This document shows positions 54,831 to 61,859 of a DNA stretch of 64,000 nt, piece by piece. This DNA is from Mycobacterium sp. 852002-51163_SCH5372311 (GTDB taxonomy: Bacteria > Actinomycetota > Actinomycetes > Mycobacteriales > Mycobacteriaceae), in NCBI RefSeq assembly GCF_001667115.1, contig NZ_LZIJ01000109.1:87696-151695 (forward strand), written 5' to 3'. The notes beneath the pieces were generated by a model. It was not told where the DNA came from. It was given only the letters and a program-made list of their open reading frames with translations, and made no database searches. Position 1 is the first letter of the stretch; the number at the start of each line of letters is the position of its first letter. Made by a program: the position numbers and the translations under genes.

Positions 54831-55148
54831 TCAACTTTGGGCCGTGTGCTGTCGCGGCAGATTGTCCGCATGCTCGGCGTACCACTGCTCTTCGATGCGG
54901 CTCACCCGGCGATTCTCCACGACGAACCAGATCGCCCCGGCGATCAATCCGAGGACGGCAATCAGGATCGTCGTGGCAAGCCACTCGTAATGTCGGTAGC
55001 TGGCAGCTACCGCCGTGCTGATCATCCCGGACACGGCCACAACCAGCAGGATCAACCCGGGCCAGAAAAAGTTGTCCTTCATGACGATGCCGGCGTGCGG
55101 TTGCGTGGTCCGGGAGTAATCCGTCGGATCGTGATGCGTGTCTCCCAT
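54831..55148 (-). CDS. usfY: Small membrane protein UsfY-like
   Basis: 105 residues from ATG 55148 (MGDTHHDPTDYSRTTQPHAG). Two helices (FFWPGLILLVVAVSGMISTAV, WLATTILIAVLGLIAGAIWF) then a charged tail ENRRVSRIEEQWYAEHAD. Start and tail match UsfY (Rv3288c), found upstream of rsbW-sigF. GGGAGG precedes the ATG and a SigF-type promoter lies 40 bp upstream. Role unknown. Confidence 0.85.
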   Translation of the reverse strand: MGDTHHDPTDYSRTTQPHAGIVMKDNFFWPGLILLVVAVSGMISTAVAASYRHYEWLATTILIAVLGLIAGAIWFVVENRRVSRIEEQWYAEHADNLPRQHTAQS

Positions 55149-55186
55149 CACGCCTCCCTCCCTCGTCGGACGAGATACTGAAATGC

Positions 55187-55215
55187 TACCCATTCGGCAG
55201 ACCCGGCGAAATGCC
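55187..55215 (-). promoter_or_regulatory. SigF-type promoter of usfY
   Basis: Minus strand GGCATTT (55215-55209), 17-bp spacer, GGGTAG (from 55191). Places transcription start near 55180 and leaves a ~32-nt leader with a good ribosome site. Confidence 0.5.
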
Positions 55216-55285
55216 GATTTTGGCGGGCCGGCGGGAGCCGAGAAAGTCACGGAATGCTGCAAAGACGCTGCAAAGGACCTGCAAG

Positions 55286-55300
55286 GGCCTTCAAAAGGCC
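55286..55300. terminator. Small hairpin below the holin-like gene
   Basis: GGCCTT-CAA-AAGGCC, a 6-bp stem. Lies 48 bp past the stop of the 55348-55728 gene; preceded by short direct repeats of ctgcaaag. Terminator role tentative. Confidence 0.4.
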
Positions 55301-55347
55301 GAATTCAACGGCCTCGCGAATACACCGGCCTGAGGTGCGTGATTTGG

Positions 55348-55728
55348 TCAGATTGAGTCAGCGTTCTCGCGGGCGAACAGGTCCGGCAGTGAAATTGCCC
55401 CAATGGTCGTCACGAGCCACGCCACAACCGTGGTGGCCACCCAGGATGCGCCTCCTCGAATGGTGAGCCCGTCGGTCAATTCCGAGGCAACACCTAGTGC
55501 GATGACGGTCAATGCCAGACCGGCGCCGCCGAGGAGCAGCGACGCATAACTATGGGGCAACTTCAAGATCACAAACGACAGGATCCCCTGCGCTACCGCG
55601 AACACCACCACGGCGACGATGAACCCTGACACCGACAACGAAACTCGGGGAACAACCCACGCCGCCACCAGAAGTCCGACCGCCCAGCATCCCAGAAGCA
55701 CAACTGTCCGCAGCAAGATTTGCCTCAT
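55348..55728 (-). CDS. Four-helix membrane protein, phage-holin-like family (Phage_holin_4_2)
   Basis: 126 residues from ATG 55728 (MRQILLRTVVLLGCWAVGLL). Four hydrophobic segments, the last ending VATTVVAWLVTTIGAISLPD. The pattern matches the chromosomal 4-helix holin-like family, whose name does not imply a phage here. An upstream ATG at 55755 is open too. No promoter seen. It lies in the cluster of small membrane proteins behind sigF and may be stress-related by position only. Confidence 0.75.
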   Translation of the reverse strand: MRQILLRTVVLLGCWAVGLLVAAWVVPRVSLSVSGFIVAVVVFAVAQGILSFVILKLPHSYASLLLGGAGLALTVIALGVASELTDGLTIRGGASWVATTVVAWLVTTIGAISLPDLFARENADSI

Positions 55729-55874
55729 GGCAATAAGCGTAGGTCGTGGGAGCATGGCTGTGAAGAAGCGCGCTAACTGCGCAAAATGCCTATCTCACCA
55801 GCGCCGTCTGAAGAGGGAATTGCCCGAAATTGGGATGTCAATAATTGGTCATGCTCCGCTGACGGCAGACGGAC

Positions 55875-56270
55875 TCACAAAGCCATTACCGGCCCGACGA
55901 TGGGCGGAACGACCATCGACAGCGTCAACACCATCAACGTGAACAAAAACCAGCCCGCGCCGTGCCATCCCCACCACGTGCCCTCTCTGCGCCACACGCG
56001 ATAAGTGCGCACGAAGGCCCAGAGGCCGCCCACGAACAGGATCAAGGGGCCGCCGAGCCCCAGAAGAGTCCGCTCGGGCGGGCCGCACGCCGCGGTGTCC
56101 ACGCTGACTCCCGGGCAGGTGCTCACCCACAATGCGGCCAGAATGACGAAGCCGACGCCCGCGCCCGCGGCAAGAAGTGCAAAGCGGATAGCGGCGTGGA
56201 CCTCGCTGTCCTCCTGGCCCAAACGATCACCGGGTGACCGCTCACGCGCTCTCTGCATTGTGAACCTCAT
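55875..56270 (-). CDS. Small membrane protein (Rv3289c-like)
   Basis: 131 residues; three helices (LLAAGAGVGFVILAALWVS, LLGLGGPLILFVGGLWAFV, GWFLFTLMVLTLSMVVPPIVG split across a turn), with a CPG...ACG cysteine pair outside the first. ATG 56270; ATG 56258 is possible. The position before lat fits Rv3289c, a predicted membrane protein. A SigF-type promoter about 125 bp upstream may drive it. Confidence 0.78.
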   Translation of the reverse strand: MRFTMQRARERSPGDRLGQEDSEVHAAIRFALLAAGAGVGFVILAALWVSTCPGVSVDTAACGPPERTLLGLGGPLILFVGGLWAFVRTYRVWRREGTWWGWHGAGWFLFTLMVLTLSMVVPPIVGPVMAL

Positions 56271-56395
56271 ATTTCAGCGATCGGCTCTGACGTCTTAAGG
56301 TGTTTCGTTCGCTATGCCGGATTCGTTTCAGTGCTATCAGCTGGTAATCGTATTGCCGATCGCGTGCTGCTGGTTGTGGGACTGACTCACCCTGA

Positions 56396-56420
56396 ATACC
56401 CGATTACCGCCGACGTAATC
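56396..56420 (-). promoter_or_regulatory. Candidate SigF-type promoter upstream of the Rv3289c-like gene
   Basis: Minus strand GATT (56420-56417), 15-bp spacer, GGGTAT (56401-56396). The -35 differs from GTTT by one base. Lies just past the lat stop. Confidence 0.4.
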
Positions 56421-56431
56421 GTCCTCAATCC

Positions 56432-57781
56432 CTACTTCATCGACGTCAGAGCGCTGTGCACGGCGGCGATCGCCGCGTCGATGTCGGCGCGACAGACTGT
56501 CAGTGCTGGACGGAATCGCACCCCACGCGCGCCGGTGGGCAGCACGATCACCGCACGCTGCCAAAGTTTGCGGATCAATTCGTCGCGCTCTGCGGTGCCG
56601 GGCAGGCTGAACGCACACATCAGGCCGCGCCCGCGCGGGTCGAGGACCAGGCCGGGGAAGTCATGGGCCAGTTCGTCGAGCCGGGCGCGCAGGTAGCCGC
56701 CCAGTTCGGCGGCTCGCTGGAACAACCCGTCGGCCTCGATCACCTCGAGGATGCGACGCGCACGCACCATGTCCGCCAGGCTGCCGCCCCACGTCGAATT
56801 GAGCCGGGAGGCGACCGCGAAGACGTTGTCGGCTATCTCGTCGACCCGGCGGCCCGCCATCACCCCGCACACCTGAGTTTTCTTCCCGAAAGCCACGACG
56901 TCAGGCAGGACGCCCAATTGCTGGTAGGCCCAGGCGCTTCCGGTCAACCCGCAGCCGGTCTGCACCTCGTCGACAATCAGCAGCGCGTCGTGTTCGTCGC
57001 ACAACTCGCGCATCTTCGCGAAGAACTCGGGCCGGAAGTGGCGGTCGCCACCTTCGCCCTGGATTGGTTCGGCGATGAAACACGCGATGTCGTGCGGATA
57101 CACCCCGAACGCTGCGCGGGCCTGGCGGAGCGACTCGGCTTCCCGGGCCTCCATGGCGCGGGCATCCAGGCCCGGCTGAATGTAAGGCGCGTCGATGCGC
57201 GGCCAGTCGAACTTGGGGAATCGGTCCACGGTGACCGGTTTGGTGTTGGTGAGCGAGAGGGTGTACCCGCTGCGGCCGTGAAAAGCCCCACGCAAGTGCA
57301 GCACCCGGGTGCCGAGCGGGGGGTCGATGCCGTGCTTCTCGTTGTGCCTGCTTTTCCAGTCGTAGGCGACCTTCAGCGCGTTCTCCACGGCCAGTGCCCC
57401 ACCTTCGACGAAGAACAGATGCGGCAGCTCCGGGTCGCCCAGCACGCGGACGAACGTTTCGACGAACCGGGCCATTGCCACCGAGCAGACGTCGGAATTG
57501 CTGGGCTTGTTCAGCGCCGCCTGCAGCAGTTCGGCGCGAAATTCGTCATCGCCGGCCAGCGCCGGATGGTTCATGCCCAGCGCCGAGGACGCGACGAACG
57601 TGAACATGTCCAGATACCGCCGCCCATCTCGGGCGTCGACCAGATAGGAACCGGCGGACCGCTGCAGGTCGAGCACCATGTCGAAGCCGTCGACCAGGAC
57701 GCTGCGCGCCAGCACCTCACGGACCTCGTCGGGCCCGATCGCCGCTTGAGTGATCTTGAGGGCACTCGTCATGCCGCTCAT
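56432..57781 (-). CDS. lat: L-lysine 6-aminotransferase Lat
   Basis: 449 residues, class III PLP aminotransferase. PLP Lys300 in AFGKKTQVCG; EVQTGCGLTGS and FIAEPIQGEGGD are cofactor blocks. Moves the epsilon-amino group of lysine to 2-oxoglutarate, giving aminoadipate semialdehyde/piperideine-6-carboxylate. Same length as M. tuberculosis Lat, which is strongly raised in persistence. Lies 45 bp after lrpA on the same strand. Confidence 0.97.
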   Translation of the reverse strand: MSGMTSALKITQAAIGPDEVREVLARSVLVDGFDMVLDLQRSAGSYLVDARDGRRYLDMFTFVASSALGMNHPALAGDDEFRAELLQAALNKPSNSDVCSVAMARFVETFVRVLGDPELPHLFFVEGGALAVENALKVAYDWKSRHNEKHGIDPPLGTRVLHLRGAFHGRSGYTLSLTNTKPVTVDRFPKFDWPRIDAPYIQPGLDARAMEAREAESLRQARAAFGVYPHDIACFIAEPIQGEGGDRHFRPEFFAKMRELCDEHDALLIVDEVQTGCGLTGSAWAYQQLGVLPDVVAFGKKTQVCGVMAGRRVDEIADNVFAVASRLNSTWGGSLADMVRARRILEVIEADGLFQRAAELGGYLRARLDELAHDFPGLVLDPRGRGLMCAFSLPGTAERDELIRKLWQRAVIVLPTGARGVRFRPALTVCRADIDAAIAAVHSALTSMK

Positions 57782-57826
57782 GATAGCTGGGAATTTTCCG
57801 GAAACCCTGCTAATAAACCGGAGATT

Positions 57827-58279
57827 TTATGGTATGTACTGTCTGTCGCTGTAAAAAGTATTCAGAATGATGGTGCTCCGAGTCTGTACGTTCGCGGTCG
57901 CCCGAATCCGTCGCAACAGGTCTTCGAGCACCCGCGCGGACTCGACGCGAACCAGCAATATGTAGCTTTCTTCGCCGGCCACGGAGTGACACGACTCGAT
58001 TTCCCCGATGTGCTGCAGGCGGGCCGGCGCATCATCGGGTTGAGACGGATCGAGAGGAGTAATGGCAACGAACGCTGACAGCAGGTGCCCGACGGCCTCC
58101 GGGTTGATCCGCGCCGAGTATCCCGAGACCACGCCGCGGGACTCCAGCCGGCGCACCCGCGACTGGACGGCCGACACCGACAGGCCGGCACTGGCGGCCA
58201 GCTCCGAAAGGGTGGCGCGTCCGTTGGCGACCAGCTCACGCATCAGAATCCGGTCGATGTCGTCGAACGTCTCACCCAT
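57827..58279 (-). CDS. lrpA: Lrp/AsnC-family regulator LrpA
   Basis: 150 residues. HTH TLSELAASAGLSVSAVQSRV, then the RAM ligand domain (AITPLDPSQPDDAP, CHSVAGEESYILLVRV). In M. tuberculosis LrpA controls lat and binds amino acids. ATG 58279 gives the family length; GATACT ends 8 nt upstream, a near-match to the leaderless pattern. Divergent from the DUF1338 gene over 42 bp. Confidence 0.95.
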   Translation of the reverse strand: MGETFDDIDRILMRELVANGRATLSELAASAGLSVSAVQSRVRRLESRGVVSGYSARINPEAVGHLLSAFVAITPLDPSQPDDAPARLQHIGEIESCHSVAGEESYILLVRVESARVLEDLLRRIRATANVQTRSTIILNTFYSDRQYIP

Positions 58280-58321
58280 GGCCGGAGAGTATCGCAGCGC
58301 GCTTCCACCCCGAGGCGCTCC

Positions 58322-59548
58322 ATGAGCAGGCTGCCAGCCTGGCAGCTGCGCGCCGCGTTCGCCGCGGGCCTGTCGTCGATGTACGCCGGCGAAGTGCCCG
58401 CCTACGGCACGCTGGTGCGGGTCAGCGAAGAGGTCAACCGCGACTACGCGACGCGCCATCCCGACGCCGAGCGACTCGGGTCGCTGCAGCGAGTCACCGC
58501 CGAGCGCCACGGCGCCATCCGCGTCGGTAGCCCGGCCGAGCTGACCGCGGTCGCCGACCTGTTCGCCGCGTTCGGGATGCTGCCGGTGGGCTATTACGAC
58601 CTGCGCTGCGCCGAGTCGGCGATTCCGGTGGTGTGCACCGCTTTTCGTCCCGTCGACACCGCCGAGCTGGCGCGCAATCCGTTCCGGGTCTTCACCTCGA
58701 TGCTCACGACCGGGGACCGCAGATTCTTCGATGCCGGGCTGCGGGGGCGGGTGGAGTCGTTCCTTGCGCGGCGCCGGCTGTTCGACCCGGCGTTGCTCGC
58801 TCGGGCTCGCGCGATCACCGCCGACGGCGGCTGCGACGCCGAACAGGCGCGCGATTTCGTCGCGGCCGCGGTGATGGCGTTCGCGCTGTCCCGCGAGCCC
58901 ATCGACAAAGCCTGGTACCACGAGTTGTCGCGGGTGTCTGCGGTGGCCGCCGACATCGCCGGCGTCGGCTCCACCCACATCAACCACCTGACGCCGCGAG
59001 TGCTCGACATCGACGACCTGTACGCGCGGATGAACCGGTGCGGCATCACCATGATCGATACCATCCAGGGACCTCCCCGCACGCAAGGACCCGCGGTGCT
59101 GTTGCGCCAGACGTCGTTTCGCGCCCTGGCCGAACCATGCCTGTTTCGCGACGGGACGGGTGTCGTCCGCCGGGGCAGCCTGCGGGTGCGCTTCGGGGAA
59201 GTCGAGTCGCGCGGCGTGGCGCTGACGCCCAAGGGCCGCGCCCGTTACGACGCCGCGATGGCTCACCCAGATCCCCCCCGCGTATGGGACGACCACTTCC
59301 CGGCCACCGATGCGGAGATGGCCGCCCAAGGACTGGCCTACTATCGCGGCGGCGACCCGTCGGCGCCGGTCGTCTACGAAGACTTCCTCCCGGCGTCGGC
59401 GGCGGGCATCTTCCGTTCCAACCTGGACCGCGACGGCATAGCTCACGACGTCGCGGACCATTCGAGCTACGACCAGCCGTGGCTGGCCGGGGCCATCGGC
59501 CGCGACATTCACGACCCCTACACGCTCTACGAGGAGGCCTCGGCATGA
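58322..59548 (+). CDS. DUF1338 family 2-oxoadipate dioxygenase/decarboxylase (HglS-like, Rv3292-like)
   Basis: 408 residues. The family is now known from Pseudomonas HglS, an Fe(II) enzyme turning 2-oxoadipate into D-2-hydroxyglutarate and CO2. The expected residues can be seen: His63 and Arg67 in AERHGAIRVG (HglS H70/R74), His219/His222 in STHINHL, and Glu293/295 in FGEVESRG. Neighbours lat and pcd supply upstream lysine-catabolic steps. ATG overlaps pcd by 4 bp. Confidence 0.88.
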   Translation: MSRLPAWQLRAAFAAGLSSMYAGEVPAYGTLVRVSEEVNRDYATRHPDAERLGSLQRVTAERHGAIRVGSPAELTAVADLFAAFGMLPVGYYDLRCAESAIPVVCTAFRPVDTAELARNPFRVFTSMLTTGDRRFFDAGLRGRVESFLARRRLFDPALLARARAITADGGCDAEQARDFVAAAVMAFALSREPIDKAWYHELSRVSAVAADIAGVGSTHINHLTPRVLDIDDLYARMNRCGITMIDTIQGPPRTQGPAVLLRQTSFRALAEPCLFRDGTGVVRRGSLRVRFGEVESRGVALTPKGRARYDAAMAHPDPPRVWDDHFPATDAEMAAQGLAYYRGGDPSAPVVYEDFLPASAAGIFRSNLDRDGIAHDVADHSSYDQPWLAGAIGRDIHDPYTLYEEASA

Positions 59549-61074
59549 ACCAGCACAGCGCGTTGCCGGCCCGGGTACTCGAAGTGTTCGCCGCGATCGG
59601 CGTCACCACCGAATTGGGCGACCCAAGCGACCCGAGCGGTGGTGCCGCCGGCCTGCCCGCCGGTACCCCGATCACCGGTGAGGTGCTGTTCACCGTCGCG
59701 CAGACCACGCCCGAGCAGGCCGACCAAGTGATCGCCGATGCTGCCGAGGCGTTTTCGGCGTGGCGGGCAACGCCGGCACCGGTGCGCGGCCGACTCGTGG
59801 CCCGGCTCGGCGAGCTGCTGAGCGCACACCGCGACGACCTCGCGGCGCTGGTGACGATCGAGGTCGGCAAAATCACCTCCGAGGCGCTGGGCGAGGTCCA
59901 GGAAATGATCGACATCTGCGATTTCGCAGTCGGCCTTTCCCGCCAGCTCTACGGCCGAACCATTGCCTCGGAGCGCCCCGGGCACCGGCTCCTGGAAACC
60001 TGGCATCCGCTGGGCGTGGCGGGCGTGATCACCGCGTTCAACTTCCCCGTCGCTGTCTGGGCGTGGAACGCGGCGGTGGCACTGGTGTGCGGAGACCCGG
60101 TGGTGTGGAAGCCCTCGGAGCTCACGCCGTTGACCGCGCTGGCCTGCCAGGCGCTGATTGCGCGGGCTGCCGCCGACGTCGGTGCGCCGTCGGGACTGAG
60201 CGGGCTCGTCCTGGGCGACCGTGAACTGGGTGAGCGGCTGGTCGACGACTCGCGGATCGCGCTGCTGTCGGCGACCGGCTCGGTGCGGATGGGTGCGCAG
60301 GTCGGTCCGCGCGTCGCGGGTCGCTTCGGCCGGGTGCTGCTGGAGCTGGGCGGCAACAACGCGGCGATCGTGACCCCGTCAGCCGATCTTGACCTCGCGG
60401 TGCGCGGCATCGTGTTCGCCGCGGCCGGCACCGCCGGGCAGCGCTGCACCAGCCTGCGCCGGCTGATCGTGCACCGCTCGGTGGCCGACTCGGTGGTGAA
60501 GGGGGTGGCGGGCGCTTTCCGGCAGCTGCCCATCGGAGACCCGTCGGCTCCGGGCACGCTCGTCGGCCCGCTCATCCACGAGACCGCCTACCGCGACATG
60601 GTGGGAGCGCTGGAACAGGCGCGCGCGGACGGCGGTGAGGTGATCGGTGGAGAACGTCAACAGATCGACCCGCCGTGCGCGTATTACGTCGCACCCGCCG
60701 TCGTCCGGATGCCGGCCCAGACCGCCATCGTGGCGACCGAAACCTTCGCCCCGATCCTCTACGTGCTGACCTATGACGACCTCGACCAGGCAATCGCGCT
60801 CAACAACGCGGTGCCACAGGGTCTTTCGTCGGCGATTTTCACCACCGACCTGCGCGAGGCCGAACGTTTCCTGGACGGCTCGGACTGCGGCATCGCCAAC
60901 GTCAACATCGGCACGTCGGGCGCCGAGATCGGCGGCGCGTTCGGTGGCGAGAAGCAGACAGGTGGCGGCCGGGAGTCCGGTTCGGACGCGTGGAAGGCCT
61001 ACATGCGGCGCGCCACCAACACGGTCAACTACTCGAGCGAACTGCCGCTGGCGCAGGGAGTGCGGTTCGGCTGA
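59545..61074 (+). CDS. pcd: Piperideine-6-carboxylate dehydrogenase Pcd (ALDH7-like)
   Basis: 509 residues, NAD-dependent aldehyde dehydrogenase. Catalytic Glu in LLELGGNN, Cys in AGQRCTSLRR, GEKQTGGGRESGSD near the end. It oxidises aminoadipate semialdehyde from Lat to alpha-aminoadipate. ATG 59545 overlaps the previous stop (ATGA), with GAGGAGG upstream. Confidence 0.95.
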   Translation: MNQHSALPARVLEVFAAIGVTTELGDPSDPSGGAAGLPAGTPITGEVLFTVAQTTPEQADQVIADAAEAFSAWRATPAPVRGRLVARLGELLSAHRDDLAALVTIEVGKITSEALGEVQEMIDICDFAVGLSRQLYGRTIASERPGHRLLETWHPLGVAGVITAFNFPVAVWAWNAAVALVCGDPVVWKPSELTPLTALACQALIARAAADVGAPSGLSGLVLGDRELGERLVDDSRIALLSATGSVRMGAQVGPRVAGRFGRVLLELGGNNAAIVTPSADLDLAVRGIVFAAAGTAGQRCTSLRRLIVHRSVADSVVKGVAGAFRQLPIGDPSAPGTLVGPLIHETAYRDMVGALEQARADGGEVIGGERQQIDPPCAYYVAPAVVRMPAQTAIVATETFAPILYVLTYDDLDQAIALNNAVPQGLSSAIFTTDLREAERFLDGSDCGIANVNIGTSGAEIGGAFGGEKQTGGGRESGSDAWKAYMRRATNTVNYSSELPLAQGVRFG

Positions 61075-61102
61075 ACATCTTTAGTGGCGGAGCACACAGT
61101 CC

Positions 61103-61127
61103 CCATGGGTAGTATCTAGACCCATGG
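61103..61127 (+). promoter_or_regulatory. Leaderless promoter and palindromic operator of the TetR gene
   Basis: CCATGGGT (61103-61110) and ACCCATGG (61120-61127) are a perfect 8-bp inverted repeat with a 9-bp centre. It covers TAGTAT (61110-61115), a TANNNT -10 ending 8 nt before ATG 61124, and the start codon. A dimer here would block initiation; autoregulation by the TetR protein is the simplest reading. Confidence 0.65.
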
Positions 61128-61798
61128 CAGCAGCTCGGAGGCGGTTATCCCCGGAAGACCGCCGAGCCGAGTTGCTTGCTCTGGGGGCCGAGGTCTTCGG
61201 GAAGCGGCCCTACGACGAGGTCCGCATCGACGAGATCGCCGAGCGGGCCGGGGTGTCCCGGGCCCTGATGTACCACTACTTTCCGGACAAGCGCGCGTTC
61301 TTCGCCGCGGTCGTCAAGGACGAGGCGGACCGCCTCCACGAGGCCACCCAAAACCTGCCGCCCACCGGGCTGACGATGTTCGAGGAAATCCGGATCGGGG
61401 TCTTGGGGTACATGGCCTACCACGAGCAGCATCCGCAGGCCGCGTGGGCCGCGTATGTCGGCCTGGGCCGGACCGATCCGGTTTTGCTGGGTATCGACGA
61501 CGAAGCCAAGAATCGCCAGCTGGAGCACATCATGGAGCGCATAGGTGTGGTGGTCGGTGGCATTCCGGACGCGAAGCTGGGGCCGGACGTCGAGCGGGAC
61601 CTGCGGGTGATCCTCAACGGGTGGCTGTCATTCACTTTTGAGATCTGCCGGCAGCGGATCATCGACCCCACCACCAACGCGGAACGCCTGGCCGACGCCT
61701 GCGCACATGCGCTGCTCGACGCGATCGCCCGGGTGCCGGACATTCCGCCCGAACTCGCGCATGCGATGGCGACCGCGCGGCAGGTCCCGCAGGAGTAA
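61124..61798 (+). CDS. TetR-family transcriptional regulator (Rv3295-like)
   Basis: 224 residues. HTH RIDEIAERAGVSRALMYHYF at about 37-56 and a typical helical ligand domain ending HAMATARQVPQE. ATG 61124 with a leaderless promoter inside a palindrome. Targets unknown; autoregulation likely. Situated 49 bp after pcd and before lhr. Confidence 0.93.
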   Translation: MAAARRRLSPEDRRAELLALGAEVFGKRPYDEVRIDEIAERAGVSRALMYHYFPDKRAFFAAVVKDEADRLHEATQNLPPTGLTMFEEIRIGVLGYMAYHEQHPQAAWAAYVGLGRTDPVLLGIDDEAKNRQLEHIMERIGVVVGGIPDAKLGPDVERDLRVILNGWLSFTFEICRQRIIDPTTNAERLADACAHALLDAIARVPDIPPELAHAMATARQVPQE

Positions 61799-61859
61799 TC
61801 CGGCTCGTCTGCTTCGGTCACGGTGGTTATTTGTCGGTGCCCGTTGGCACGATGGCTGG

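Noticed and set aside
55348..55728. Prophage remnant suggested by the holin-like protein
   Set aside because: No other phage genes, attachment sites or composition shift; this holin-like family is chromosomal in mycobacteria.
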